64,000 nt of DNA from Cadophora sp. MPI-SDFR-AT-0126. Lineage: Eukaryota > Ascomycota > Leotiomycetes > Helotiales > Ploettnerulaceae. The notes beneath the pieces were generated by a model. It saw only the letters and a program-made list of their open reading frames with translations, was not told where the DNA came from and did not search any database. Each line of letters begins with the position of its first letter. The first letter of the stretch is position 1. Shown one piece after another: positions 23,288 through 35,259 of this stretch. The stretch lies in the NCBI GenBank assembly GCA_020747065.1, contig JAGMVK010000010.1:1054001-1118000 (forward strand). Direction: 5' to 3'. The position numbers and the translations under genes were made by a program.

Positions 23288-24172
23288 TCAATAGGTTGCT
23301 GGCAACTCTCCAAGTCTGCCTCCATCAACAACAGTAATGTTCCCGCTCAAATACCCTCCTGCTCTGCTCATCATAAATAGCGCCGTCCCAGCGATATCTT
23401 CTTCAGATCCGGTTCGCTCCAAAGGACAAACTTGCTTGGATACTCCTCCTTCTTTCGATGGATCAGCATTCAAGAAAGCAGGATGGCCCTCCGTCATCTC
23501 ACTGGGAAACATCCCAGGCGTGATGCCATTGACGCGAATTTTGTATGGGCCGAATGTCGTGGCAAGGACTTTGATGAGATGATTAGTCCCTGCTTTCGAG
23601 GCTGAGTAGGATATTCCCGCAGCAACCTTGCGAGCGAAACCGGCAACCGATGATGTGACGATAATGTTGGACTTCTGCTCCACATTCTTGCGTTTGTTTC
23701 CCTCATCCAAGAGTTCTAGGAAAGCCAGTGTGGTGTAAAAGACGCCTGATACGTTGACATGGGCCGCTTGGCTGAAATCCTCGATGCTTGCTTTCCACAT
23801 CGCATCCTTAAACTCCTTGACAGTTGGTTGTCTGTCTGTTGGAAGCCCTGCCGAAGCTGCGCTAACACCGATAATTCCACTGTTGGCCAGGAGGACGTTG
23901 ATGAAGCCCTGTTCTTTCTGAATGCGGTCGGCTGCTGCTTGGAGGGAGTCTTTGGATGTGACATCCCCTTGAATGGGAATAATCGAGCCATTGACGCCTT
24001 GTGCTGCTGCTTTCTTCAGACTCTCCTCTCGACGACCGATAATGTAGACTGCTTTTGCCCCGTTGGCATCGAGTGCTTTGGCGACAGCCAGGCCAAGACC
24101 ACTTCCACCTCCTGTGATAACAGCAACGAGTCCTTTGACTCCGAAGAGGTTATCGACCGCCAAATTAGACAT
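23288..24172 (-). CDS. Short-chain dehydrogenase/reductase (classical SDR)
   Basis: A single exon encodes 294 residues. The coenzyme motif TGGGSGLG is near residue 20, and the substrate side has SSVAGF and the catalytic YSASK. The usual NNAG is NSG here (LLANSGIIG), a conservative variant. VNGITPGMFPSEMT and YLSGNITVVDGG are typical of fungal 3-oxoacyl-reductase-like SDRs. It is an NAD(P)-dependent cytosolic oxidoreductase of unknown substrate. It follows the PNPOx-reductase gene on the same strand and faces away from the next Zn2Cys6 regulator, a common arrangement for a regulated pair. Confidence 0.93.
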   Translation of the reverse strand: MSNLAVDNLFGVKGLVAVITGGGSGLGLAVAKALDANGAKAVYIIGRREESLKKAAAQGVNGSIIPIQGDVTSKDSLQAAADRIQKEQGFINVLLANSGIIGVSAASAGLPTDRQPTVKEFKDAMWKASIEDFSQAAHVNVSGVFYTTLAFLELLDEGNKRKNVEQKSNIIVTSSVAGFARKVAAGISYSASKAGTNHLIKVLATTFGPYKIRVNGITPGMFPSEMTEGHPAFLNADPSKEGGVSKQVCPLERTGSEEDIAGTALFMMSRAGGYLSGNITVVDGGRLGELPATY

Positions 24173-24886
24173 TGAGAGCTCGGAAAGAAGGTGATATCAG
24201 AGGGGTTGAGAAATTAATTATTGAGATGCTCGACACGAACATAAACATGGTGCATTGTAGGTACAAGATGACTCAACATCTAAACCATGCACCGATAAAC
24301 TCAATGGAGGCTATTGGACCCACTATACGAGGGATGCAATGAGGGGGTCGGATGACGGAATTGCTGAACTATTGCATGCATTGCATCATATCTGAAATGG
24401 CTAGTGATTATAATACTAGTCCAGGGTTCAGAATTCGCTGTGGGGAGCCTCATCCATGGCAAAAGACCTCGGTCAGTTCATAAGGCTGAGTTGGGAGAGA
24501 TATGAGAGAAGCTCCTGAACAATTCAAGATGTTGTCGATGTCGCTGCCTCATAGCGCCAAAGGAGAGGTTGTTGATGGATTCCTGATGCCAACCACAATC
24601 ATGGAATGGAAAAACATTGTGAGGAAACGAATCAGATGAAGTACATTATCGAAATTCGAAGTAGCTGGCATGAAGGTATTTAAGTCGGTTGACTTCAACA
24701 GAAGCCAAAAGCTTAAACATCGTAAAGACATGCCACTGGAAGGCGTCCATTAAATAGCGCTTGCTTGTTCTCGAAATAGCGCATGGTCGCTAAATCTCTC
24801 ACATCGAGCACCCACTTCTCGCACCTCATTCTCATCTTCATTCGCGTCTATGAAGCATCTGTCGGCCCATAAACATCGCTTGAGCA
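24173..24886. other. Divergent promoter region of SDR and Zn2Cys6 regulator
   Basis: This 0.7 kb lies between head-to-head genes. A TATTATAAT-type AT-rich element on the minus strand is near 24408-24417. No coding frame is seen. Confidence 0.5.
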
Positions 24887-27487
24887 ATGACTGATCAAAC
24901 CCATCATGGGCTTGGTCGTCGACTGAGTCCCATCAAAAGGATAAAACAGGCGTGCTTGAATTGCCGGTAAGGTCTGGTCATCAACCACCATCAGAGAACA
25001 CATATTGACTTTGGCAGACGCAAGAAATCCAAATGCCCTGGAGAAAAGCCGCAATGTTCCATTTGTGGAAGGCTCGGGCAGAACTGTGTCTACGAAACCC
25101 AGGAGCCCGAAGGTCGCAAGAGGAAGAGGTCTCTGGAGAGGTCACATGACGGTACTCTGGCCAGAGGTGAGGTAAGAACGCAAAATAGCCTTTTTTCGGA
25201 AGATCGGTATTGATGATCGGAAGGTATCTAAAAGATTTGGCGATATTGAGCAGAAGCTAGAAGAGCTTGCTGCTTCGATGCAGTAAGTCCCTTCAATTGC
25301 CCTTGGTTCAAGGCATGATCTAATACTGCCTAGAAATGTGGTTCCTGCCTCAAATAGTCCGAATCCAGCCACCAATACACCATTGGATCTCTCAAACCAC
25401 TCAAAAAAGTCTACACAATTGCAAGAGATGGCTGGAGTTCAAACTCACATCTCCTCGCCAAGACCATATCCCTCGAGCCGACAGAACAGCACGCAGTGAG
25501 ATCCCTCAGAGAGATCGAGTCCTGGAGCTAATTCAGATAGGCATCTTGGAAGCGAAAGCTTGCCATCTGATGTGGTTGAAGATGGCATCAATGCATATTT
25601 TACATGCTTCCATGCTCAACCTTACAACCTAATGTGCCAAGGTTCTTCACTAGGGCGGAGCTGCTCACTTAATCCTGTGGTTCTCAATCCCATGCTCGCA
25701 TTGAGCATCCGCTGTTCCTCTCATAAGTTCTGGAAAGATCAAGGAAAGGTCAGTGACTGGATTCGCGTGCTGACAGAGTGGTCATGGCATGATCTCCTCC
25801 AACGTTATGGAACAGGTGATACAAGTCTCGAGTATCTACAAGGGCTATGCCTTTTAGCGCAAGTCGATTTTGCAGGTATGGTCTTTCAGAGCAGTTCCCG
25901 AAATCAATTTGATACTGACTTTATAGACGGGAGGGTACAAAGAGCTCACACTCAGATCTCGCTCGGCATTAGAATCGCTCAATCGTTGGGATATTTATCC
26001 GTGCCTACAGATGCCGAGGATGAGCAAGTGAGCGAAGAAGTAATTCGATGCACATGGACTCTGTTCATGCTCGACCGCACTTTCAGCATCACCCGGCTGG
26101 TATCGCCCTGCCAGCCGTACCAAGCGTTTCAGCTACCAAAACCAACTTGGGAAGGAGCGTTGTTAGTCAATGAGTTCCAAAGAGCTGCGAAGTCAAGCTC
26201 GAATTCCCAAAGTCATCCTCTGTCAACAGAGCAGGATCTATCCGCTCTCCTAGTAGGGGTGTACTCGCTATGGGACGATGCGATCAGATACGTGTTTCAA
26301 ACGAATAACAAGAGCGACATGCCTCCCTGGCATCCTACATCTGATCTCGCTACCATCGAATACAGGTTTACCGATTTTGAACCAGGTACGATTATATTCA
26401 CCCCTCTTCGGCAGACTTTGACTTTCTGAACCTGTAGAATTCTCTACACATCGATACAGAGAGGTCAATTTTCCTCGCCGAGCAATTCAAGAGCCACATT
26501 TACGGCCATATTTCGCATCATGGTTGTGTTTTCAGCTGACTTATATGTCGATACAGTGCTGCATGTAAGTGAAGTCCTCATGAAGTCCGCCTCAAGATGC
26601 TGATTGAGTCTAGCCACCATCCATTCATCATGTTCATCAAGTTACAACATGTGATACGAAAGGTCCCACCAAGCTTCCTCCAGAAGTCGTACAAGAGCTC
26701 GCTTATCCATTCTCGCTGGATAATCAGGTTCTTGAACGAAATGGATGAAGCCGGCATGATGCTTCACGATCCCTTCATTGGATATCTTACCGCAATCGCC
26801 GCCACTATCCAACTTGAGCATACTCTGAGCAAACACGCAGATGTTGCAGCAGCGGCAAGATTGAGTTTTCGGAGTGCTATCCGGTATCTCAAGAAGCTCT
26901 CCAAGTACTGGAACAGTATTACAGAATTGGTATGTTCATGACGGCACGATTTATCGGTCCTAGTGCTAATCATTCCCTAGCTTGGAATTGTGGAGGAGTT
27001 GGCGGCGAGACTTCGTCATCGCCATACTCTTTATTACTCGCAGGATGACTATGATGGCATTCTGCCAGCTGTCGAGAGTGAGAGGGTAGGGCTTGCGGGC
27101 GATGACATGAGTCTGATGTGGAAGGTGTTTGACTACGCCTCGATGTCTGCAATGAAAGGAAATTCGTCTGACCGCCAGCCTGAGACATTAACTACTGGTC
27201 AAATTAATCCTCTAGCAGGACTGTCTCAACTGTCTCAGGATCACAGTGGACATTCAATTGGTATTGGCAGTCTACCGGAACCAGGAGGCGATTGGGAAAA
27301 TATACCTTCCAACAACATAACTTCTACGGCACTCGACTTTCCAAATATCCAAGGGCAGCAGCCGGGTCTGGAACAACCAAACTTGTCGCTCTTCGATCAA
27401 CTCCCAGAAGATTGGGCATTTACTATTGATGACTGGACTTTGTTTGGAGCTCCGGGTTCCACCTACTTCTACAACGAGCCATCTTGA
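24887..27487 (+). CDS. Zn2Cys6 fungal transcription factor with fungal_trans domain
   Basis: Nine exons (24887-24966, 25018-25171, 25203-25282, 25334-25495, 25541-25875, 25927-26385, 26438-26564, 26614-26929, 26981-27487) give 739 residues. The zinc cluster is C23-x2-C26-x6-C33-x6-C40-x2-C43-x6-C50 with a basic tail (RKRKR). A coiled-coil segment follows (DIEQKLEELAASM). The middle homology domain includes LPSDVVEDGINAYF, CLLAQVDFADGRVQRAHTQ and TWTLFMLDR. Intron 4 (25496-25540) is only 45 nt, in frame and contains TGA, so it must be removed. It is a likely nuclear regulator of the flanking SDR, reductase and dehydratase. Confidence 0.9.
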
Positions 27488-27546
27488 AGACATGCGATCA
27501 CGTCACGCAATTGAGATTGGATCTTTGGCAAATGCTTATAATCAAA

Positions 27547-28778
27547 TTAGCAGGCAATCTCGTATGGCCTGACGTTATATATAGACTCGTCCTTCTCCGA
27601 TAAAGAGATATCGAGTCCCAGAACTCCAAGACTCTGACTGCACCTTCGTCCAGCGAAGCTGCCAAATGAGATGCCTTCGTCGGGCGTCCGTCTCATCAAA
27701 CCAGGAGCTTCCGCAGCGTACTTTTGTCTGTACTTCTCCAGTAGCTCTGGCGTCACATCGCTGCCACCACAGACCGCGACCACAATTTTCATCTCTCGCC
27801 AATCCTCATCACTCATATCGCTGCCCATGGCTTTCCTCAGCTCGCCATTATACACAGCTGCCAATCCAACCCCACACGAAACCTCAACGAGGACATTCTC
27901 ATCCTCAGCAAAGCGTACTGATCCCATCGCCGCCTCCGCATCGCTAAGTACCAGACTTGTGACGTTGCTCATTTGCGCCAACTCGTACGCTCGGGAAGCC
28001 ACACGAACAACGCCCAGCGAAGTGGCTATACTTGTGATCTTGGGCAGAGTGATGTGCTTTCCCCCCTTCAAACTTGCATTCAGACTTTCCGCTCCTCGAG
28101 TCTCAACCGCCAGCAGCCTCGGCGGTTGCGGTCTCCTCAGAGAAGGTGTGAAGTTGCGCTCAATGGCAGTCATGATCCCCGTCAGCAAGCTCCCGCCACC
28201 AACGCTACACACAACACCATCGATACCCTCCTCATCGTCCATCTGCTCATACACTTCCTCGAACATCGATGACGCACCTTCCCAAATAATTGGATCATCA
28301 AACGGAGGAACATAGAACCCGTGTGGATCTTTCGACAGTAGGTTTTCTTTCAGATACCGATCAGCGTCGGCCCAGCTCGCGCCAACTTGATGTACGATAG
28401 CTCCTAGAGAACGAATCTTGTTCACCATGAATGGAGATGTTGCCAGTGGAATGACGACTGTTGCGGGATATCCCATCGAGCGAGCAGCTGTAGCACAAGC
28501 AATACCAGCATTGCCGCCAGAGGAACAATAGTAGTGTAGATGTGTGAGAGAGTCGGAGGAGCGGTCGAGAAGGGCACTCTGCATCAGGTGGCTGATGCCG
28601 CGATATTTGAAGGAGCCTGATGGCTGGTAGTTGTCTAGCTTGAGGAATATTCTACTGTAAGAGAGTTAGGATACTAGAAATGGCGTGAGGGGTGTGAGAC
28701 AGGGACGGACCATCCTGCTGCGGAAGAGAGAGAAGGCGACTCGACGAGAGGGGTTCGAGTCCAGAGTTTCTCTGGCAT
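27547..28778 (-). CDS. PLP-dependent L-serine/L-threonine dehydratase (CHA1-like)
   Basis: Exons 28778-28711 and 28654-27547 give 391 residues. The PLP-binding lysine is Lys39 in QPSGSFKYRGI, and SSGGNAGIA is the phosphate or substrate loop. VCSVGGGSLLTG binds the PLP phosphate and the ending keeps VVAVCGGSDV. These fold-type II enzymes deaminate Ser or Thr to pyruvate or 2-oxobutyrate in the cytosol or mitochondrion. It ends only 59 bp from the stop of the convergent Zn2Cys6 gene. A TATATAAG lies about 170 bp upstream of the start. Confidence 0.9.
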
Positions 28779-28945
28779 CTTGTCGATGTGGGAGGGGATG
28801 TCAAGACTTGATGAGGAACGATAATGAGATTCAAAACAATCGATGTCGGACGTAAGAAAACGAGGATGAGATAATGTTAAGAATTGCTTGTCTTGTCTTG
28901 TCTTGGGTATCTTACTCCCCCGAAAAGACAGCATCAGTCCAGATC

Positions 28946-28953
28946 CTTATATA
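28946..28953 (-). promoter_or_regulatory. TATA box (TATATAAG) of the dehydratase gene
   Basis: TATATAAG on the minus strand, about 170 bp upstream of the ATG at 28778. Confidence 0.5.
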
Positions 28954-29503
28954 CAAACCTCCCTGCCCTCCTCCCTACCGCACATGCCATACGCCATATC
29001 AGTATCAATACCTACCCGTACCCACATGTCTCCACATTTTCCTCTCCGGAACCATCTATGAATAACAACAAACTTAAACCCAGCCTTCACCGCACCGCAT
29101 TACGTCTCATCTCACCACCAGATCCGGACTCGTATCCCCTGGGATGAGACGCACGTTGAGAAACTCTCTCTGGGATCTCGCCCTCATTGGTGTAGCTCTC
29201 CGTTTCTTCCTCGTTTCCATCCAACTAACGGTCGACCGGCTTGGGCGGTCCGGTCAGGTGATCGGTCCGGACTTGCTTGGAAGGAGAGGAAAGGAAGAGG
29301 AGAGAAGGTTGTTTGTTCTTAGAAGGCGCAACTTTTGTGTCAGGTTCATCGTGATCGAGATGCGTTTTGAGCACGTAATTATTACGATGTGTTTTTGATG
29401 ATTGGAGGCGGGTGATGGAAAGGTGCTTGGAGGATGAACCCGACCTCAACATTTTCCCACTTTCAGCTTCAAGTTCTTCGGATACATCCCGAGACTTCTA
29501 TAT
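28954..29503. other. Intergenic: no gene seen
   Basis: Spacer at the 3' end of the TAPT1-like gene. Nothing recognisable. Confidence 0.5.
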
Positions 29504-32500
29504 CTACCAGATCCTCTTCACCATCTCATATCGACTGATCTTCCCAAAATCTTGGCTCTTCTCGGCTTTCTCCTTCCCGAATTTCTCTTTCTCTTTCATT
29601 TTCTTCAACGTCTCGGGGTCATCGTCGTAAAAATGACGCTTCTTATCCTCATCTACCTCAGTCATTCCCCAAATTCCCAATCTTTTACCTTCTGCGGTAT
29701 AGCTTTGATGCTCTCTCTTCTTCATGGTCCGGTACCGATTTCGTGCGAATTTGAGAAGGAGCATACCCAGGACTAGCTTGCAGGCAAGAAGAACGAAGAA
29801 CGCTCCGAGGAAGAAGATGAGCATGGTGAGTGCGGCTATGGCATCGTCTGCGCTAGGAAGATACCAAGGGTTCGTGGCTAAGGGGTCGGGAATTCCGAAA
29901 GTCGAGCGGCCAAGTGCTCGGCGTATGATATTGTCGAAGTGCTCGAGCGCGGCAGTCGTTGCTGGGGAGGTGGTCGCTGATTCAACTGAGAGTGCTGTTG
30001 CCGTTGATGCAACTGGAGATGGGAGGTGTGTTGCAAGGAACATCTGGTATGTCTGCATTGAAGACCTGATGAAGAGGCATGACAAGGGGATAACTGGCAG
30101 TCCCAAGCGTTTGATTAAGTTTTGATTGATGAAAGCCTAGAAAACGTGAGCAAAGTCTCGAACCATACGAGGAACAACTCACATTAGTGTAATAGTCCTT
30201 AGCCAGAACGTCAAGGTATCGTTGATAGACTGCCGGCTTGACATTATTGAACTTGCTGATGTATGAATGTTTGATCCAATCCACCAACATTTCACTACCA
30301 AGAACTAAGAGAAAGGGAGTCAAGACTTCGCCTGACCAGCTAGGTAGGACAATGAAACTGCTGGGAAGGACAGTGTCATCTCCTGCGGCATCCCCATACC
30401 CAACTTCAACGATATTCCGGAGCGCAATGATTATCAACATCAGCCAGAGTTGAAATCGCTCAACGATATCAGCGCAGGTAAGCTGGAAAAGATTGTCTTT
30501 CTCGATCTTTTTGAAAACTGTCGATTTCACCTCAACAAATTGATTGGAGATGAGGAGGGTCAGAAGTGCGTTTGAGTATGAGTTGACAGCAACATTCAGC
30601 GCGATAACTTGGTAGAACAGTGCCGTGGCGTGAGTAACGTTGTAAATGAGTGCCAGGACGAACATGCCGAGAGGGCGCAAAATCTTGCTTCTCCCATACG
30701 AATCGCGCTCCAAAGTTTCGTTGGAGAACAAACACTCAAGAATATCTTGGCCAAGAGCCGCCAGAAGCTTGTCACAGACCTGTACATGTCAACATCATAT
30801 TGTTAACAGAAAAATAAGGGCATACCTCGAGAGCATTGAAGATAACATAGAGCTTGATCGCAGACTGACCCCGAATACTGTGATACATCCGGCTGGCGTC
30901 TAATTTCATCAAGATAAAGCAACTGAAAATAATTACTGCTCCTTGCAGAAGATCTGCTTTGTGGTAAGATGACAGCGACGACGGTTGAGACTTTTGTCGT
31001 CGGTGTCTCCGTCCCCAGCCTTGTCGTGATTTACGTTCCGCTTCCGCCCGTAGATTTTCGGATGTCAAAGTTTGCGACCCAATATCAGGTTTTCTTCCCG
31101 ATTGGGATTGGTAAGATGCAGTTGTCGAAACTGGAGGCCTACTCGCCCTGGACACACTCCTCGAACGATCTATCGAGCTCGTGCTGCCCCTTCTCCCACG
31201 CTGTCGATGCCAGAAGCGACCTGATCCGTGGTAAATGAAACCAGCAATGAATCTGGCTTCCTTGGCTATAACATGGCCCCACCATTGGATCAAGATTGCG
31301 GCAGCTTTGAAAAATCGGAGTGGCAAGATGGTAAATGTATAAAGCCATGCATCCAAGCATGCCATGGACCCGAAATAGAGAACCTGCTCTAACTGAGGTG
31401 GCAGCAATAAAAAGTTCAAAAGTCGTTCAAACTTGACCTTCGATGATTCGTACTCAATGTGACCACCAGAGGAAATGTACAATTGAGAGGGTACAGTTGA
31501 TGAAAGCTCTAGTTGCAAATAGGTTGGTATAGACATAGGTGGGAGTGGTATCGGTGAAGGGGGGTCTGCTGCAGGTTTCCCCCCGTGTAGCTTCGCCGAT
31601 AACTTATCAAGATCCAGGGGTTCTGGCCGCAATCCCGATTGGAGGGGCTTTCTCTTCGGCGATAGCTGATTTTGCGTCTTAAAAAAAGATGGCGTATTTT
31701 TGCTTGACGTGGGTGGGGTTGATACTGCCCTAGATGAGTATCCAGGACGCCTGGTAACTGAATTCGATGCTGTCTCAGCTCTGGCGCGACTTTTGTCGCG
31801 AGCCTCAGTTGGGATGCTCATTGGTTCTGGAGCGCTGATCTTTCTGTGTCTTTCATTCTTTTCTTCGACGTCCGAATACGGACCATCAGACAATGAGTTT
31901 CTCCGATCGATGACTGGCGATGGGGCAAGTGAAGGTTGAGCAGAGACCGTCATCCGGGTAGGTGACAATATCGGCAATGATCCAGAAGCTGAGGTTAACT
32001 CCTCGATTTCGGCAGCTGACAGTTTCAAGACCTCGCCATTGGTTTTGTTCACTGAAAGCTTCCGGGGCTTTCTAGCCTTCTCGTCGCTAATTTCCTCCCC
32101 CTCAATAATTGTGGATCTCACATCATCGCCATTGCTCCTGTTCACCGACGATTTCCTCGGTTTCCTGACCTCTTCTGGAATATCGTGAAGCTCATGAGCC
32201 GGCAACGTCTTCGATATTGGAAGCGGTGAAGCAATAGCGGATTCATCGTCATCTAAAGATGCTGAAAGGATGGCCTTTTCAAAAGATCCTGAATACTTTC
32301 GAACATGGGGCAAAGTCCCGGTGTACTCCACAGATGATGAGTCTGTTACCACCACAGACGGGGACAAGCTTCGAGGCGAAGGTGACGGCGATCTTGATGG
32401 CGATGGCGAAGGGAGGTGCGTCACCTCCTGGACTGCAAGAGTATATCCTGTGGTGGACTTTGAGTCTTGACCCCTGTCATGTGATGGGTTCTGTTCTCCT

Positions 32501-32559
32501 GGGGCCATTTCGTGCCATGTGTCCTGCTCGCGCGAACTCGAGCCCACGACCGAGACCAT
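29504..32559 (-). CDS. TAPT1/DUF747-family multi-pass membrane protein
   Basis: Exons 32559-30826, 30779-30183 and 30136-29504 give 987 residues. The first 330 residues are polar, Ser/Pro-rich and presumably disordered. The conserved membrane region then begins with FERLLNFLLLPPQLEQVLYFG, followed by the hallmark KADLLQGAVIIFSCF, KLYVIFNALEVCDKL and SNQFVEVKSTVFKK; the last matches the family's most conserved block. Several hydrophobic segments follow, with a charged Lys/Glu-rich cytosolic tail. Yeast and fungal relatives are ER membrane proteins of the SLP1-EMP65 protein-folding system. The intron between NALE and VCDKL fits exactly. Confidence 0.9.
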
Positions 32560-33762
32560 CGCCAGGATTCATGTCAATCGAATGAACATGAACCTTTGCG
32601 TATCTGCTGTCGTTGTCCGATAATACTCGAGAAGGGTGGTGAAGGGCAAGATGTCAAGAGATCCAAGTTGAATTTGAATTCCAATCAAGGTTCCCGCCAC
32701 ACGCCACGTTCGCTTCATACAGTTAGCGTGCCAAGATACCCACCTCCACTCCAGAGAATGCCCCAGTCTTGCCAAAGATCCATCAGTTCCTCCTCGTCCG
32801 TGCAGCCTCCCTTTCATCATACCCTCCTGGCTGTTGATGAGACAGCTAGATGAACTTTTCCAAGTCGTCATATCCAAATTTAATAGAAACATGCACTACC
32901 CAAAGGGTGCGTCGTGACTCTGCGTCCTGTAGTTTTCCGGTCTTGGCAGCTAACTCGTCGCAATTGATCTTGCATGCTATTCATGCTATGGATATTTCCT
33001 GACATCCCAATTGATCTGATTCCCCTTTTTCCGGTCTTGAAATCTCTTCCACTTCACTTTTTAATTGATTGACAATGTGCAACAAAACATATCTTTCCAG
33101 CATCCTAGTGCTTTGAGATCGATGCTAACTGATCCGTATTGACGGCATAGTCTCAGCCACCCATTTGGCTTTAAATGGAAATGCCTGGGCAGAAACTCGA
33201 TTGAAGGATTGACCGATTATCTGGAGTGCCTTTATCCTGAGCCACAAAGGTAATGTGATTAAGTGGCAGACTCTAGGATGTTGGCGCAGACCTATTGGGC
33301 TCCTACCGAGAGTACGACTTCGCTTGTTGGTGTTGACATGCCGAGAATTCGGCTCACTCGATCATCTATTCAATGATTTCAACAAAAGATCAAAATATAA
33401 TTAGTATAGTCTGCACGATCGCATTATAAATAAACTGTAGGTCCCATTTTGATTGGGCTTGAGAATTGTCATTTGTGAAAGGCGGTCACCAGCCGCATTC
33501 CAGGGCTTCCGCTTGGGGCTACTTTCGGAACATGAATTCGTCCTCTTCGCTCCTTAGGGCTACTCTCAATGGAAAAGCCTTTCACAGCAATTATTGAATT
33601 GATTCTTCTTTGATGATGAAGCAGATCAATCATTCATCAAATCGCTCGCTGTGGATACAGTGAATCACGAGTTGTTCTCAGTTACCCCTCCATCCAACAT
33701 TTATCAGATGTCGCGAGGAGCGCTAGAGCCTTTCTGAGTCACAAAGAGAGGGCTTTTAATCA
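32560..33762. other. Divergent intergenic region, AT-rich, no gene seen
   Basis: About 1.2 kb separates head-to-head genes, with no coherent coding frame. Confidence 0.5.
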
Positions 33763-33768
33763 TATAAA
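33763..33768 (+). promoter_or_regulatory. TATA box (TATAAA) of the dienelactone-hydrolase-like gene
   Basis: TATAAA lies about 125 bp upstream of the proposed ATG at 33893. Confidence 0.4.
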
Positions 33769-33892
33769 CTTGGTCTAGTACCATAGAACTTCGATTCAAC
33801 TCTTTGTAACACTCTCCTCGAGATCTCCTTTCCTTTCCAAGTCTTCAACAAGTCGTCCACAACACCCAGAAAGGTAGCACCTCATCCATACA

Positions 33893-34877
33893 ATGGTACG
33901 TTTAACCGCACGAGCTTTATATGATGATGCTTACGTTTGTGTCTGCAGGCTTTCAACGTGAGTATGTTATTTTCGCAGTGCAACTTTGACATGAAAGCGA
34001 CAGCTAATTAAGTGGCAGAGGACAGCCCAAAGGCCGCTATTCAGACACTCGTAATGTTCAGACATATCACGTTATACCGGGCGTGGATGTTCCTTCCATT
34101 GGCCGCTTGTCTTTAGACTACCGACCAATTGGTCTCTTGTTGCTTCCCGACTCGAACGATATTTGCCATGACAGCATGATGCTAGCGAATCAGTTTGCAG
34201 AGGTATGTCTCTTATCCCTGGGTGTAACTTCAATCTGAATTAACAATTAATAGGCTGAAATCTGGACATATGTTTGCGGGTACACCGGTGTTGCTGTTCC
34301 TCCATCTTCGTTCCGTGGCCCCTCAAACAGTAATGAAATCGTGTGAATCTGCGACTTTGAAGCTGACGAATGGACAGGACCAAACAATATCAAGCACTCT
34401 GAAGCACAAGCCGAGAAAATCATCGACAATACTATCACAGAAATTGTTGGTGGCAAGTATTCCACTGACACCAAGAGAACTCGCATTGTGGTTGCAGGAT
34501 TCGGCATTGGAGCAAAGCATGTTCTGAGACTTCTCGCCAACCCCAAAAGAAAAGACTGTGTTATCATGGCTGGATTTGTTGCTTCCCCTGAAGGCGCCAC
34601 AATTTGCACGCCTGAAGCATACAGTGGTGTTAAGAAGCCATTGAGCATAGCCTTCGCGGACGACCGACAGACCAAGACTGACACCGCCGAGCGAGAGAGA
34701 ATCCGAGAAGGCCTGAACGTTTGGGCGGGACCATACCAGATCAATCTCTACAGCCATGTCCGAGATGGGTTTGCTGTTAGACGTGCTGTTGCGAGTAAGC
34801 CAGAGATCTTCGCGAAGAGACAGGCTTTTGTTCAAGCGCTGCAATGGTTCAACTTCTATCTCTTCGAGGACAAGTAA
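33893..34877 (+). CDS. Dienelactone-hydrolase-like protein lacking the catalytic Cys and His (probable pseudoenzyme)
   Basis: Proposed exons are 33893-33895 (ATG alone), 33949-33961 (13 nt), 34021-34202, 34254-34329 and 34378-34877, giving 257 residues, the usual family size. The alpha/beta-hydrolase text is clear at the C-terminus (YQINLYSHVRDGFAVR, FVQALQWFNFYLF). At the nucleophile elbow GxCxG the protein has GFGIG, so Gly134 replaces Cys, and HGFAVR has become DGFAVR, so Asp221 replaces His. An Asp pair (186/187) remains near the third triad position. The two tiny 5' exons keep phase but are uncertain; the last three exons are firm. Confidence 0.75.
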
Positions 34878-35259
34878 GTTTTGGGAGTAGTAGTGGAGAA
34901 ACATCTTGCATTGGGAAGCAGGCTTTTGATTTTAGTCTATCCACAAATGTCAATTTGATTCTGGGGAGACTCTCTTCCAGGTGAATCGTGTTCCTGTTCC
35001 TATGCAGTCGTTGGCTCTGGCAGTTCTGCATTCACATTCCACACAACATCCTCATCTGATCGCGGCCTGCGTGTTCCTAGCTAGCGCCTATCCTAATAAT
35101 TTAGAAGCTGCTCATCTCCAGTAATATGTCATCCCTATGGATCTTGCCAATGTTCTAGAGCAATAACAATAAGGATTTCTTTGCAGTGAAAAGGATGATT
35201 GAAAACATGAAGACAAGAAGAATCGACGAGCGATAATAAAAACCTACTTCCCCCAAACT
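34878..35259. other. Convergent intergenic spacer
   Basis: 3' flanks of the hydrolase-like and methyltransferase genes. No gene seen. Confidence 0.55.

Noticed and set aside
25496..25498. Apparent premature stop in the second Zn2Cys6 gene
   Set aside because: The TGA straddles the donor of a plausible 45-nt GT-AG intron that keeps frame.
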